Positions 23,666-32,107 of a stretch of 64,000 bases of DNA are shown one piece after another. The notes under the pieces are model-generated. The model searched no databases and was not told the origin of the DNA. It saw nothing but the letters and a program-made list of their open reading frames with translations. Position numbers and translations under genes: made by a program. The DNA is from a virus. Where the stretch lies: positions 21,693-85,692 of the IMG/VR virus record IMGVR_UViG_3300032235_001069. One strand, written 5' to 3'. The stretch's first letter is position 1; every line of letters starts with the position of its first letter.

Positions 23666-24350
23666 AAAGCTTTTAAATTTAAACTTTTTACGTCTCAGCC
23701 TTTTTAATAAGACTGAGACTCTTGCTATATATGTGCAATACCCAATAGCTGATTTAGAATGCGCTCAAGCATTAGGTGCAATTTGTAAGAAAAAATATAA
23801 AATCAAATACCTGAACCATGGCACTTTAAACAAAAAAGCTTTAAAAAAAGTCGATTGTTTAGTTTTTCCAGGTGGCTTGGGTGATTCTGATAATTTTGAT
23901 CATCTTCTAAAAGATAAAAAGAAAATCGTCGAAGATTACGTTTCGAACGGCGGCAAGTATCTAGGCATATGTATGGGTGGATATCTTGCGGGTAAGCATT
24001 ATTTTAATTTATTAAAAAATGTAGATGCGGTTCAATACATTAAAAGAAAAAAAGCTGAACTGCGATACGAACACGAAACAGTAACCCAAATCAAGTGGAA
24101 AGGAAAAGCATATAAAATGTTTTTTTATGATGGTTGTGCATTGATTGGTGATGAATCTAGCTTTCAAACTATCGCAAGATATAAGAATGGCGATCCAATG
24201 GCTATTATTCAAGGTAACGTTGGCGTAATTGGCTGTCATCCCGAAAGTCCAAAGTATTGGTACGAAGGCACTGCATTTGAAAAATACTGGCATGAAGGCG
24301 CGGATCATGAATTATTGCTTGACTTTATTCAAGACTTGCTAGATAATTAA
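23658..24350 (+). CDS. Class I glutamine amidotransferase-like (BPL_N-type) protein
   Basis: A 230-residue protein of the GATase1/DJ-1 fold. It has CLVFPGGLGDSDNFD, then the nucleophile elbow KYLGICMGGYLAG with the candidate catalytic Cys, and GCHPESPKYW near the end with His-Pro-Glu. This is the pattern of the biotin-protein-ligase N-terminal domain family. Substrate unknown. Confidence 0.8.
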   Translation: MLKKLLNLNFLRLSLFNKTETLAIYVQYPIADLECAQALGAICKKKYKIKYLNHGTLNKKALKKVDCLVFPGGLGDSDNFDHLLKDKKKIVEDYVSNGGKYLGICMGGYLAGKHYFNLLKNVDAVQYIKRKKAELRYEHETVTQIKWKGKAYKMFFYDGCALIGDESSFQTIARYKNGDPMAIIQGNVGVIGCHPESPKYWYEGTAFEKYWHEGADHELLLDFIQDLLDN

Positions 24351-24372
24351 CGCGCACCCTTTCTTGTAAAGT

Positions 24373-24600
24373 ATGAAAAATAAAAACGAAGTAATCTTTG
24401 TCGTAAGCAATCAAATCGTCTTTCCAAATTCAAAAATCAATTGGCCTGATTTGAATTATCCAGATTCTGGAGAAACAATTCTTAGATATCTTCATTTGAT
24501 CGACTATTCGAATAAAAAGATTCAACTAGATTCTGCAAATGGACCTTGGTTTGAGAACTCTCAACTTCCATCTGGCGTAGGTTTCTTCAAAAAAATTTAA
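24373..24600 (+). CDS. Hypothetical protein
   Basis: A 75-residue protein, MKNKNEVIFVVSNQIVFPNS then a WFENSQLPSGVGFFKK end. No family recognised. It starts a run of very small, overlapping genes. Confidence 0.55.
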   Translation: MKNKNEVIFVVSNQIVFPNSKINWPDLNYPDSGETILRYLHLIDYSNKKIQLDSANGPWFENSQLPSGVGFFKKI

Positions 24601-24602
24601 TC

Positions 24603-24764
24603 ATGCAAAACGGAAAAGGTTCAAAGCCTAGACCAATCAAAAATTTTGATCAGTTTTCAAATAACTGGGAACAAATCAATTGGAACAATAAAAAGCCTAA
24701 AAAAAATGAAAAAAGTAAAAATCAAAACACTGTGCTCAACTTGTCTGGACCCACTAGAAGTTGA
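24603..24764 (+). CDS. Small conserved phage protein (NGKGSKPRP family)
   Basis: A 53-residue protein beginning MQNGKGSKPRPIKNFDQFSN with NWEQINW. The NGKGxKPRP...F..NWD.I pattern is one of the most widespread small phage proteins; its role is unknown. It overlaps the next gene by 59 bases. Confidence 0.75.
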   Translation: MQNGKGSKPRPIKNFDQFSNNWEQINWNNKKPKKNEKSKNQNTVLNLSGPTRS

Positions 24765-24927
24765 GTGGCCTGAACAAATGAATTGGGCTGGCGAAACAGT
24801 CACTGCCCACGAATACATGGCAAAAGCGTTAAATTCAGACTTTGCCAAGATCTGTTGTGATAAATGTCTTGACGAAATGCCAGATTTTGATTTTAATGAT
24901 CCTAATTACAACGTAGAATACGTATGA
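24706..24927 (+). CDS. Small zinc-binding protein
   Basis: A 73-residue protein with KTLCSTCLDPLEV and ICCDKCLDEMPDFDF, two cysteine pairs that should bind one zinc. Start at ATG 24706 (MKKVKIKT), preferred over a longer frame inside the previous gene. Confidence 0.65.
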   Translation: MKKVKIKTLCSTCLDPLEVEWPEQMNWAGETVTAHEYMAKALNSDFAKICCDKCLDEMPDFDFNDPNYNVEYV

Positions 24928-25100
24928 ATTTATATAAAAAAGAACCAGAGACTTCAGAACTTGAATCTGTACTAACTCTTGTTCCAGATGTTGGAAGTGT
25001 TGCTGATTTGATAGATTATTTGATTGATCAGCAAAACAAATATAAAAACGACGAACTCTTTTATAGTTTCGTGCAGTCAAAGAAAATCTATGGAGAATGA
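24924..25100 (+). CDS. Hypothetical small protein
   Basis: A 58-residue protein, MNLYKKEPETSELESVLTLV then DLIDYLIDQQNKYKNDELFY. It overlaps both neighbours by 4 and 11 bases. No family recognised. Confidence 0.6.
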   Translation: MNLYKKEPETSELESVLTLVPDVGSVADLIDYLIDQQNKYKNDELFYSFVQSKKIYGE

Positions 25101-25395
25101 TGATTCTTTAACAGTTCAAATAGAAGAGCAGAATTATCATAGACTTGTTGACACGATTATTGAGCAGTCATACGTTCTCGAAGGAGAAGATTTAGAAACC
25201 TTTAATAGAATTCTCCGTAAAAAAAGAAAACATTTTGATGAGTCTTGTGGTTTAGAATTCGTTTCGGTAACTAGAAAAAGCACGCTTGATGGAGATGACG
25301 AATTCGAAGACTACGTAAGATATACTTATTATCATAATTTTAAAGTAGTAAATAAGAAAAAATACACTTGGGCAAAAATAAAATATGGAATCTAA
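25090..25395 (+). CDS. Hypothetical protein with C-terminal IKYG motif
   Basis: A 101-residue protein, MENDDSLTVQIEEQNYHRLV then an acidic middle and the end VVNKKKYTWAKIKYGI, as in the proteins at 16252 and 31705. Function unknown. Confidence 0.62.
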   Translation: MENDDSLTVQIEEQNYHRLVDTIIEQSYVLEGEDLETFNRILRKKRKHFDESCGLEFVSVTRKSTLDGDDEFEDYVRYTYYHNFKVVNKKKYTWAKIKYGI

Positions 25396-25600
25396 ACTTA
25401 ATGATCTAATTGAATATCACGTAGCCAAAAGAGAAAACAATACTTGGTGGACATGCAAAGAAGTAAATTCTCTTGAAGAGGCTCTTGAGACTCTACAGAA
25501 TTTGAAATTTGAAAACAAAAAAGCAGATTATCAGATTTTAAAGAAAACAACTTCCTTCGAGGTAGTTTTCCATGATTCGGCGCAAATGGATTTATTTTAA
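25385..25600 (+). CDS. Hypothetical protein
   Basis: A 71-residue protein with YHVAKRENNTWWTCKEVNSL and EEALETLQNLKF, reminiscent of small phage proteins that fold as a beta-hairpin plus helix. Overlaps the previous gene by 11 bases. Confidence 0.6.
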   Translation: MESKLNDLIEYHVAKRENNTWWTCKEVNSLEEALETLQNLKFENKKADYQILKKTTSFEVVFHDSAQMDLF

Positions 25601-25601
25601 T

Positions 25602-25697
25602 ATGAATAAAATTTTATTCGTAATCGGATCAATCATACTTTTAGTTTTTGGAGGCTTGACAACTGGTCTTTTATTTGCTTATCTAATGAAGCAATGA
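25602..25697 (+). CDS. Tiny membrane protein
   Basis: A 31-residue protein that is almost all one membrane helix (ILFVIGSIILLVFGGL, LLFAYLMKQ). A TAATATG junction precedes it and an ATGA overlap follows, which supports translation. Confidence 0.55.
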   Translation: MNKILFVIGSIILLVFGGLTTGLLFAYLMKQ

Positions 25698-25915
25698 CAT
25701 ACCTGCTCAAGATATACAAACAAGATAAAAGAAAAAAAACTGGCTATCGTTTTTGTGGCGAGTACGAATACGATAGAAAAGACTTGCATTCAATGCATAG
25801 AGAGATAAAAGAACTACATCCTTTATATCCTCACAAAGAAGGATACATGTTTCAAGTCTTTGAAAAAGAAAATCCACCATTTGCTTCAACCAAAGATCCT
25901 GTATATCAAGCATGA
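25694..25915 (+). CDS. Hypothetical protein
   Basis: A 73-residue basic protein, MTYLLKIYKQDKRKKTGYRF then YDRKDLHSMHREIKELHPLY. ATGA overlaps on both sides. No family recognised. Confidence 0.6.
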   Translation: MTYLLKIYKQDKRKKTGYRFCGEYEYDRKDLHSMHREIKELHPLYPHKEGYMFQVFEKENPPFASTKDPVYQA

Positions 25916-26373
25916 AAATCTTCTTAGATGGCCACAAACCTTTTGAAAAACATTTCAAAATTAAATTTGATGAGCCAAAAATTAAAATCCATAGTAATGG
26001 ATTTATTTCTGTTACTGTAGATTGGCATTCAAAGAAGGGTTGCGAGCATTTCTGGAGATTTAAATATCCAGATTTGACCCACAAAATGTTTGGCGGCGAA
26101 ACAATCTTTAAAAGAAAAAAATATTTAACTAAAGCTGCGGCATTCAATTTTCCAGATCTAGATGTAGATAACGAGGATTGCAAGAAGGTGGATTTTAAAG
26201 AATTAAAAATGGCTTCTTGGTTTGACATATGCATTGGATCAGAAACGGAAGAAGAATTTTATAAAGATAGATATGATTACATTTTCTTCGAAAGTACAAA
26301 ATACGGTTTGGTTTGCTGGTTTGCTCCAGAACGCTGGGAAAATTGGGATGAAGCAAAAGATTTCGTACAATGA
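25912..26373 (+). CDS. Hypothetical protein
   Basis: A 153-residue protein with KGCEHFWRFKYPD, ETIFKRKKYLTKAAAFN and CWFAPERWENWDEAKDF. It appears globular and aromatic-rich. ATGA overlaps on both sides. No family recognised. Confidence 0.6.
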   Translation: MKIFLDGHKPFEKHFKIKFDEPKIKIHSNGFISVTVDWHSKKGCEHFWRFKYPDLTHKMFGGETIFKRKKYLTKAAAFNFPDLDVDNEDCKKVDFKELKMASWFDICIGSETEEEFYKDRYDYIFFESTKYGLVCWFAPERWENWDEAKDFVQ

Positions 26374-26579
26374 AACAATGGCCTAAAGTTGGTAGTAAAG
26401 TAACCTTTATAGGTGCGCAGCATTTTTGGTTTAAAAATGTTACCAATTATGCAAATGATCTCTTGCAAGTTGGTCAAGAATATACTATATCTAAGGTAGA
26501 ACCTTTGTCTAGTTGGTGCAAAATTTATTTAGAAGAGTTTCCAGATAAAATATTTTCTTTAAGTTTCTTTGATTATTAG
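26370..26579 (+). CDS. Hypothetical protein, SH3-like
   Basis: A 69-residue protein, WPKVGSKVTFIGAQHFWFKN then VGQEYTISKVEPLSSW. The GSKVTF...GQEYTI pattern suggests a small beta-barrel. Function unknown. Confidence 0.58.
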   Translation: MKQWPKVGSKVTFIGAQHFWFKNVTNYANDLLQVGQEYTISKVEPLSSWCKIYLEEFPDKIFSLSFFDY

Positions 26580-26588
26580 CAAACAACG

Positions 26589-26834
26589 ATGAGTAGTTTA
26601 AGTGGACAGAACAGCAATGGACGCATTAGTGGTACACGTTCGAGTCGTGTCTCATCGACCTTATTTCATCAATTACGAGAGTTAGATAGAAAGATCACTA
26701 AGATTGACGACAACATAATATTCTGGCTTAGAATCTTTAATTACAAAGAAGCAAATAAATTAGAAAAGAGAAGAGAAACTCTTGATAAAAAGAGGCAGCA
26801 AGTTAGAAACAAAAGAAAAAAGTATGAAGCATAA
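26589..26834 (+). CDS. Basic coiled-coil small protein
   Basis: An 81-residue protein with a Ser/Arg-rich start (GQNSNGRISGTRSSRVSS) and a basic helical C-terminus (KLEKRRETLDKKRQQVRNKR). It may bind nucleic acid. Function unknown. Confidence 0.58.
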   Translation: MSSLSGQNSNGRISGTRSSRVSSTLFHQLRELDRKITKIDDNIIFWLRIFNYKEANKLEKRRETLDKKRQQVRNKRKKYEA

Positions 26835-27033
26835 AATTGCTTACAAATTCTACTCTTATGAGTGCGGAGATGGTTGTTGCGTTGAAACTGGGTACGACTG
26901 GTACGTAGATGGAGAATTTATTCTTCGTAGTCCGAGCGAGGACGCTGGATGGATGGCGGTAATACGAAAACTAGGAATTGATGCCACATTGGTGGGGCTG
27001 GATGAGAATGATCAAGAAATTTGGGAACTATAA
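26824..27033 (+). CDS. Hypothetical protein
   Basis: A 69-residue protein, MKHKIAYKFYSYECGDGCCV then DWYVDGEFILRSPSED. Cysteines in ECGDGCC could bind metal. Start at ATG 26824, overlapping the previous stop by 11 bases. Confidence 0.6.
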   Translation: MKHKIAYKFYSYECGDGCCVETGYDWYVDGEFILRSPSEDAGWMAVIRKLGIDATLVGLDENDQEIWEL

Positions 27034-27037
27034 TATT

Positions 27038-27274
27038 ATGGATAAAACTCCCACACCTACTCTCAAACAGAAAGTAGAACAGTACGAACTGTTCTTGCAC
27101 AACATTAACATGATGCTTGTTTCTGGAAGTATTAAAGGTGTTCAAAAACTTATTGACCATGCAGATTCTTGGTCGTATAGTCATCGAGTGGGTAACGGAG
27201 AACTTACAGAAGAAGAACAGCAAGAATTAATCAACAGAGCTTTCTGGAATCTCAATAATATTCATCTAGATTGA
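27038..27274 (+). CDS. Hypothetical helical protein
   Basis: A 78-residue protein, MDKTPTPTLKQKVEQYELFL then GVQKLIDHADSWSYSH and a C-terminal helix. Start at ATG 27038 just after the previous stop. No family recognised. Confidence 0.6.
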   Translation: MDKTPTPTLKQKVEQYELFLHNINMMLVSGSIKGVQKLIDHADSWSYSHRVGNGELTEEEQQELINRAFWNLNNIHLD

Positions 27275-27275
27275 C

Positions 27276-27878
27276 ATGGAAAACACAAACTTTCTAAAAG
27301 AATTAGAAAAAAATCACAGAAAAGCTATCAAAGCAATCAAACACATGATTGATATTGAGGCTCAAGAATATCCTGAATATAAAGCAGCCGCAACACTGTG
27401 CAGGTTTATTTATGATAGCGAAGATAGGTATCTACTAATCCAAGAATCTGAAAAATTTGTTTATTTCTACCAAAGCTCACATGACTTTGAAATTCTGTGC
27501 AATAATATATATCACTCATTGACTGATGATGGGGATATTGCCTTCGTGCAGATTAATAATCATTGCCCAGTTATCGTGTTTCAATCTCGTTGGGAGCTGA
27601 AGATTGATGATCTCATGTCTAAAAGTGATAAGGCATTATATGAAAGATTAAATGCATTTAAAAAACGAAGAGGAATGCTTCCTCTTCATGAGAATAAAAT
27701 GGTAATTTTTAATAATGCTTACGAGTATATTGAAGCGGTTAAGCAGTATCGCATAGACTCAGAAATACAGAGCAACCGATTTGAAGAATGGAAAAGGTTG
27801 AATTTGAGATTAGCAGATAGACCACAAGCTAATTTAGATGAAGTTGACTTTGGAGCACCACATTTAAAAGAAGAATAA
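27276..27878 (+). CDS. Hypothetical protein
   Basis: A 200-residue protein. It has a helical N-terminus (EKNHRKAIKAIKHMIDIEAQ), a mixed middle (RYLLIQESEKFVYFYQSSHD) and a charged end. No family recognised. Confidence 0.6.
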   Translation: MENTNFLKELEKNHRKAIKAIKHMIDIEAQEYPEYKAAATLCRFIYDSEDRYLLIQESEKFVYFYQSSHDFEILCNNIYHSLTDDGDIAFVQINNHCPVIVFQSRWELKIDDLMSKSDKALYERLNAFKKRRGMLPLHENKMVIFNNAYEYIEAVKQYRIDSEIQSNRFEEWKRLNLRLADRPQANLDEVDFGAPHLKEE

Positions 27879-27879
27879 T

Positions 27880-28074
27880 ATGGAAATCAAACCAAAACAT
27901 TTCTATTACAACGAAACAGAAAACCGATTAATCTTTGTCTCAAAAGTCGAGAAAAGGCATGATGGAGTTGAAATCGTTTGGGCTTCCAAAGTTAACAAGA
28001 AAGATAGCATTTATACTCATTATGCTTCTGGTTTTTTGTTTAATCATAAATTGGTAGGATTTTTAATAGAATAA
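27880..28074 (+). CDS. Hypothetical small protein
   Basis: A 64-residue protein, KPKHFYYNETENRLIFVSKV then beta-rich sequence to the end. A TAATATG junction precedes it. Possibly a small beta-barrel; unknown. Confidence 0.58.
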   Translation: MEIKPKHFYYNETENRLIFVSKVEKRHDGVEIVWASKVNKKDSIYTHYASGFLFNHKLVGFLIE

Positions 28075-28077
28075 TAT

Positions 28078-28278
28078 ATGGGTAAATCAAACTACAAACT
28101 ATCAGACGAACAAAAGAAAGAATTAGATATCGTTGCTGAAAAAATGATTGAAGAGCTAGAAAATAGGTTGAGCGCTGTCGTAGGAGATATTTTAGATCCA
28201 TACGATGGTCGCAAACTAGATAATAATAAACTTACTGCCATGATGCGGCATGTTGGTGATCAGATAGCTTCTTATTGA
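28078..28278 (+). CDS. Hypothetical helical protein
   Basis: A 66-residue helical protein, YKLSDEQKKELDIVAEKMI then LSAVVGDILDPYDGRKLDNN. It ends just before the next start. No family recognised. Confidence 0.58.
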   Translation: MGKSNYKLSDEQKKELDIVAEKMIEELENRLSAVVGDILDPYDGRKLDNNKLTAMMRHVGDQIASY

Positions 28279-28279
28279 T

Positions 28280-28549
28280 ATGACAGAAGAAGCCAAATTC
28301 CAAAAACTCTTTGAACAGAATGAAAAAGAAATAATTAAATGTCTGATCAATGAGACTAAAGAGCTTTATGACAAACTAGAAGCTTGGGAAAAGTGTGCTG
28401 AAAATCTTGTTGACTATGCTCATGAATTTGTGCATCAATTATCATTATGGGGCAAAGGTTACGATAGAAATGATAAACAAATTAAGCTTGCAGAAGACGC
28501 TATTGCAGAGTATATTAGATTGAAAAATGAAACGAAACCTAATGAATGA
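28280..28549 (+). CDS. Hypothetical helical protein
   Basis: An 89-residue protein with long helices (NETKELYDKLEAWEKCAENL, IKLAEDAIAEYIRLKN). Overlaps the next start by eight bases. No family recognised. Confidence 0.58.
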   Translation: MTEEAKFQKLFEQNEKEIIKCLINETKELYDKLEAWEKCAENLVDYAHEFVHQLSLWGKGYDRNDKQIKLAEDAIAEYIRLKNETKPNE

Positions 28550-28766
28550 ATTGAAAGAAGGTATCGATGCATTGACTTATTTAGCCACTAATATGAAAGT
28601 TTACCTTGTAATTGGTCACAGTAATATTTACGGCAGTGATGTTCATAGCGTTCATCAAACAAAAGAATCAGCTGAGATGCAACAGCAATTCTTAGAGGAA
28701 TCTGACAATAAAGAAGAAGGAAAGTTCTATTTGGTTGAAGTGTTTGAAGTTGAGAATATAAAATAA
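28542..28766 (+). CDS. Hypothetical protein (KVYLV type)
   Basis: A 74-residue protein. From MKVYLVIGHSNIYGSDVHSV onward it resembles small phage proteins with a KVYxV strand and a helix carrying conserved Glu, ending KFYLVEVFEVE. Start taken at ATG 28542 (overlapping ATGAATGA); 28527 and the internal MKVYLV are alternatives. Confidence 0.6.
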   Translation: MNELKEGIDALTYLATNMKVYLVIGHSNIYGSDVHSVHQTKESAEMQQQFLEESDNKEEGKFYLVEVFEVENIK

Positions 28767-28771
28767 TAAAT

Positions 28772-29146
28772 ATGGCAATTGAAACACATTTCGACGCATG
28801 GATAAGATTCCCAGTGATCTCCGAATATGATCATGGGACGTTTGATCGTTTACATAAATTGCTTGGTTCGGTAGAAGATATCGAATATAGCTTTGCAATT
28901 GAATTCTCCTGTGGAGATGGAAAATATCTATCAGATCTAGACACAAAAGAGGAAATAGAAAAGTATGATGGTAATGTTTGTCTACTTACTCCTCCTCGTC
29001 TTAATGTAATTAAGATGTCTCAGATGCCAGAGCAAATGAAACCTAACAAAGATTACCGCTTTACTGTCAAATATAATCCCAAAACAGAAGAACAAATCTT
29101 CTACATCAATAGTAAAGTAAGAAGCAGAAAAGAAATAAGAAGATAA
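28772..29146 (+). CDS. Hypothetical protein
   Basis: A 124-residue protein with beta-rich character (THFDAWIRFPVISEYDHG, KDYRFTVKYNPKTEEQIFYI). No family recognised. Confidence 0.58.
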   Translation: MAIETHFDAWIRFPVISEYDHGTFDRLHKLLGSVEDIEYSFAIEFSCGDGKYLSDLDTKEEIEKYDGNVCLLTPPRLNVIKMSQMPEQMKPNKDYRFTVKYNPKTEEQIFYINSKVRSRKEIRR

Positions 29147-29156
29147 TTTCGGGCTA

Positions 29157-29399
29157 ATGAAATTAAATTATCTAATAATCTTTGTTAGTCTTGTATTAAT
29201 AGACATTGTCTACATCTTTTATCTTAAGTATGTAGCTCAAAACAAAATAAATAAAGCATCTAGCTGGGCATCAGTTGTTACTCTCTTGAATGGAATTATA
29301 ATCATTAATTATTCCTCCGACATTTATAGCGTACTTTCTGCGATGATTGGCGCATATGTTGGCACTTTCATCTCAATGAAATTCTTTAATAAAGATTAA
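29157..29399 (+). CDS. Small membrane protein
   Basis: An 80-residue protein with about three helices (LIIFVSLVLIDIVYIFYL, ASVVTLLNGIIIINY, VLSAMIGAYVGTFIS). The VVTLLNG...IGAYVGT pattern is common in small phage membrane proteins. Function unknown. Confidence 0.62.
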   Translation: MKLNYLIIFVSLVLIDIVYIFYLKYVAQNKINKASSWASVVTLLNGIIIINYSSDIYSVLSAMIGAYVGTFISMKFFNKD

Positions 29400-29401
29400 A
29401 A

Positions 29402-29959
29402 ATGAAAAACTACGACGATCTAGTAAAAAAATATCCAGAACTCTTCGTTGTTGAAGAGGATTCTCAAGAGCCTTTTGCACATTTTGGTTTTGAATGTGGC
29501 ATTGGATGGTATGACATCATCGATAAAGCGTGCTATGTAATATATTCTGAATATAAACGTCACCTTTATTATGCAAAAAAGTACAAACAAGATTTAGACG
29601 ACATTGAAAAAACCATTCAAGAAAGGCAATCTTGGGATAAAGACAAGACTAGAGAATGGATTATTGCGCATACTGAAGCATCTTATAGCAGTTACAGCAA
29701 GATGGCAGAAGAAGAAAAAGAAAGATTGCCCAAAACAACCCAAATCAAAGAAAAATTTGGTACTTTGCGCTGGTATGTAAACAATGCCGACAAAACTTCT
29801 CAAAAAATCATTGACTTTGCGGAGCTAATGAGCGAGAATACCTGCGAAGTTTGCGGTGAATACGGTAAAACCTACACAACAGGCTGGCATAAAACTTTTT
29901 GCTTAAAACATGCTATTGAAAAATATGGAAAAGAAAAAGTTGATCAGTACAACAGTTGA
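29402..29959 (+). CDS. Conserved phage zinc-binding protein
   Basis: A 185-residue protein. The N-terminus has GFECGIGWYDIID and a basic helical middle. The C-terminus has QIKEKFGTLRWYVN, then TCEVCGEYGKTYTTGWHKTF and CLKH, a zinc site of two CxxC-like pairs. This family is widespread in phages without a known role. Confidence 0.7.
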   Translation: MKNYDDLVKKYPELFVVEEDSQEPFAHFGFECGIGWYDIIDKACYVIYSEYKRHLYYAKKYKQDLDDIEKTIQERQSWDKDKTREWIIAHTEASYSSYSKMAEEEKERLPKTTQIKEKFGTLRWYVNNADKTSQKIIDFAELMSENTCEVCGEYGKTYTTGWHKTFCLKHAIEKYGKEKVDQYNS

Positions 29960-30125
29960 GAATGTAGAGACAACTGTAGCTTTCATCAGAGAACTTCAAA
30001 ACAGAATCAAACAATTAGAATCAGAAGCAAATAAAAACTACGACAAAGGATATGATATGGGCTACGAGACTGGCTATGAAGCTGGTTTAAACGCCGCATA
30101 CATATCTAGTCAACATCCAGAATAA
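29925..30125 (+). CDS. Hypothetical coiled-coil protein
   Basis: A 66-residue protein, RELQNRIKQLESEANKNYDK then GYDMGYETGYEAGLNAAY with four GY(E/D) turns. Start may be 29925 or 29910. Overlaps the previous gene by 35 bases. Confidence 0.55.
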   Translation: MEKKKLISTTVENVETTVAFIRELQNRIKQLESEANKNYDKGYDMGYETGYEAGLNAAYISSQHPE

Positions 30126-30135
30126 AAGAATAAAT

Positions 30136-30606
30136 ATGATAACTGAAAAAAAAATGTCACTTAGCGAACTATTTGAAAGCTTTCCTTCTATTAATTTATC
30201 TCTAAAAGAAATTAGGGAAATTATTCCTGCAGAGGAAGTCATGAGTAGAAAATTTGTTTTCATAGACTCAGATTTATTGTTTGATATTGAAGAGGAGTTT
30301 GGGAGGAGTCTTGAAAAAGAAAGTCGCAAAAACGAAAGAAGAGAATTACCTCCACCTCCAGAAGTTCATTACTTTTCCTCTTTTGGTATTCACAGAATAA
30401 TGGAGGAAATGAACGATTTATGCGGTATGGATGAAATAGGTAGATCAGATTTGGAAGTATTAGGATTTGACTATGGCGAAGGTGGAGAAAATTGTCACAT
30501 TTATGAAATCCTTGATGAAGAAAAGTTTTTAAAAGGTAATGAACGATTTAATTTTAATTATAAGAATGTAGTTTTAACAAAGACAGATAAATACGATTCA
30601 ATATGA
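30136..30606 (+). CDS. Hypothetical acidic protein
   Basis: A 156-residue acidic protein with a Glu/Arg-rich middle and GLSD-like helical start (KMSLSELFESFPSINLSLKE). Overlaps the next gene as ATGA-type. No family recognised. Confidence 0.58.
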   Translation: MITEKKMSLSELFESFPSINLSLKEIREIIPAEEVMSRKFVFIDSDLLFDIEEEFGRSLEKESRKNERRELPPPPEVHYFSSFGIHRIMEEMNDLCGMDEIGRSDLEVLGFDYGEGGENCHIYEILDEEKFLKGNERFNFNYKNVVLTKTDKYDSI

Positions 30607-30953
30607 AATACCAAATCCGCAAAGTAGAAAAAGTAACCATCTGGGAAGCAACAGATGCAATTGAACTAAATCCTAAGTTCTTTAAGAAACTAAAAGATAA
30701 CCCATACAAGGGCTCGACAGAAGAAGATTTCCTAAAGTATATCAATTCTCTTCAATTCGATCTACCACAAGAACTAGAGGATATTGATTTCGAAACCTAT
30801 GATAAACTAAAAGATCTATTCGAAGGCGAAATGCAGAAAAAAATCTACAACTCAACAGCTGAACACTCCGAAGACTCTTGGCTCGAAATCGGTGACGTAG
30901 ATCCTAGCTATTCTAAAAAAGGTGGATTTAATTCTCGATTTGATACTCTTTAA
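30603..30953 (+). CDS. Hypothetical protein
   Basis: A 116-residue charged protein, MKYQIRKVEKVTIWEATDAI then EDFLKYINSLQFDLPQELED. No family recognised. Confidence 0.58.
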   Translation: MKYQIRKVEKVTIWEATDAIELNPKFFKKLKDNPYKGSTEEDFLKYINSLQFDLPQELEDIDFETYDKLKDLFEGEMQKKIYNSTAEHSEDSWLEIGDVDPSYSKKGGFNSRFDTL

Positions 30954-30956
30954 TGT

Positions 30957-31352
30957 ATGGGGCGCAATTATTGGGGTGATATAGAAGGTAAGTTTTGGTA
31001 TGGTATCCAATCGTCGGATGACGCTTCTTTTTTCAAGGAGCCATCCTTGATAAATGAAGATGACGATGGCGATGAAGTTTCTCTCACGTATTCCTTTGAT
31101 GAATCAGATATAGAGCTGTTAGAGGACGTACTTGAGGAAATAAATAACGAACTTGGCCCTTGGAAAGAAAAGATTGATAAGTTCTGTAACCTCAACGAAT
31201 CTTTTAGTGAAGATATCTTATGTAAAGAGACAGGTATCTTTGCGGAAGATAGCAAATCAATTCTAGCTTTATATGCTCGCATCAAACTAGGCAATCAAAT
31301 ACTAGATTGCGTTAAGGAGAATGGCGAATGTGTATTTGAATGTGAATTATAA
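30957..31352 (+). CDS. Conserved phage protein (NYWGDIEGKFWYGIQSSDDA family)
   Basis: A 131-residue protein starting MGRNYWGDIEGKFWYGIQSS. This opening, with an acidic middle and a LYARIKLGNQIL segment before Cys residues at ENGECVFECEL, marks a widespread uncharacterised phage family. Another ATG overlaps the previous TAA at 30953. Confidence 0.68.
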   Translation: MGRNYWGDIEGKFWYGIQSSDDASFFKEPSLINEDDDGDEVSLTYSFDESDIELLEDVLEEINNELGPWKEKIDKFCNLNESFSEDILCKETGIFAEDSKSILALYARIKLGNQILDCVKENGECVFECEL

Positions 31353-31355
31353 TTA

Positions 31356-31712
31356 ATGAGTGAAGCAATAAAGTCTTTACTTCCATATGATATGGCAAGG
31401 GGAGGTCAGGTAATAGAAAAGCTTGACCTTACCTTTGCTAATCATAACAGAAAAAATAAGCTTCATTCATACGCTACATCCAAGATGGATGATTTGCGTA
31501 AACAGTATGAAGATACTATCGCCCCATGGGAATGGAACGAATACGTCGATACATTCGACATAGGCTTCGAACCCGTCGTAGGTAAGACGTACTATCTATA
31601 CGAAGGCGTAACCAAATTCGTATCCATACTCAGTCCAAAAGAGTTCAGGAAAAAATCATTAGGTACAATCAAATTGTCTAGTGATGGTTATTGGATCAAG
31701 TTGGATGAATAA
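31356..31712 (+). CDS. Hypothetical protein
   Basis: A 118-residue protein. The second half (FDIGFEPVVGKTYYLYEG, TKFVSILSPKEF, GTIKLSSDGYWIKLDE) looks like a small beta-domain of the kind that modulates a larger phage protein. Resembles DUF2452-type phage proteins only faintly; unknown. Confidence 0.6.
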   Translation: MSEAIKSLLPYDMARGGQVIEKLDLTFANHNRKNKLHSYATSKMDDLRKQYEDTIAPWEWNEYVDTFDIGFEPVVGKTYYLYEGVTKFVSILSPKEFRKKSLGTIKLSSDGYWIKLDE

Positions 31713-31974
31713 TATTATTTATCTTTCCAATAGGGATGTCTGGAAAATATTTTCCATAACTTCTGCAAATAACAGAAAAGGAATCAAGCCTTTTAAATTT
31801 GAGGATGTTGGTTTGAAATTTGTAGATGAATTAGATGAATTTGTGGAAGACAATCTCAATATTCAAGAGCCTTATAATGCAGATACTATTGTAGAAAAAA
31901 AACGACGCTTTGAAGTAATAGACAAAAAAGAGTTTATATTTTTTGCAATTAAGTATGGCATAAATTATAATTAA
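31705..31974 (+). CDS. Hypothetical protein with C-terminal IKYG motif
   Basis: An 89-residue protein starting MNNIIYLSNRDVWKIFSITS and ending KKEFIFFAIKYGINYN, related at the end to the proteins at 16252 and 25090. Start at ATG 31705, overlapping the previous stop. Confidence 0.6.
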   Translation: MNNIIYLSNRDVWKIFSITSANNRKGIKPFKFEDVGLKFVDELDEFVEDNLNIQEPYNADTIVEKKRRFEVIDKKEFIFFAIKYGINYN

Positions 31975-31978
31975 TTAT

Positions 31979-32107
31979 ATGCGAAAGCTTTTTCGTTTTT
32001 ATTGTCTTGACTGCGACAACGCATGGCTTGAAATCCTCAATGCAGATGAGATGCATTCAAGGTGTGAATACTGTAATAGTTTACAAACAGCAGAAGTGCT
32101 AGATTAG
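31979..32107 (+). CDS. Small zinc-ribbon protein
   Basis: A 42-residue protein, RKLFRFYCLDCDNAWLEIL then SRCEYCNSLQTAEVLD. Two CxxC pairs form a minimal zinc ribbon. It is the last gene of the long plus-strand run. Confidence 0.6.
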   Translation: MRKLFRFYCLDCDNAWLEILNADEMHSRCEYCNSLQTAEVLD

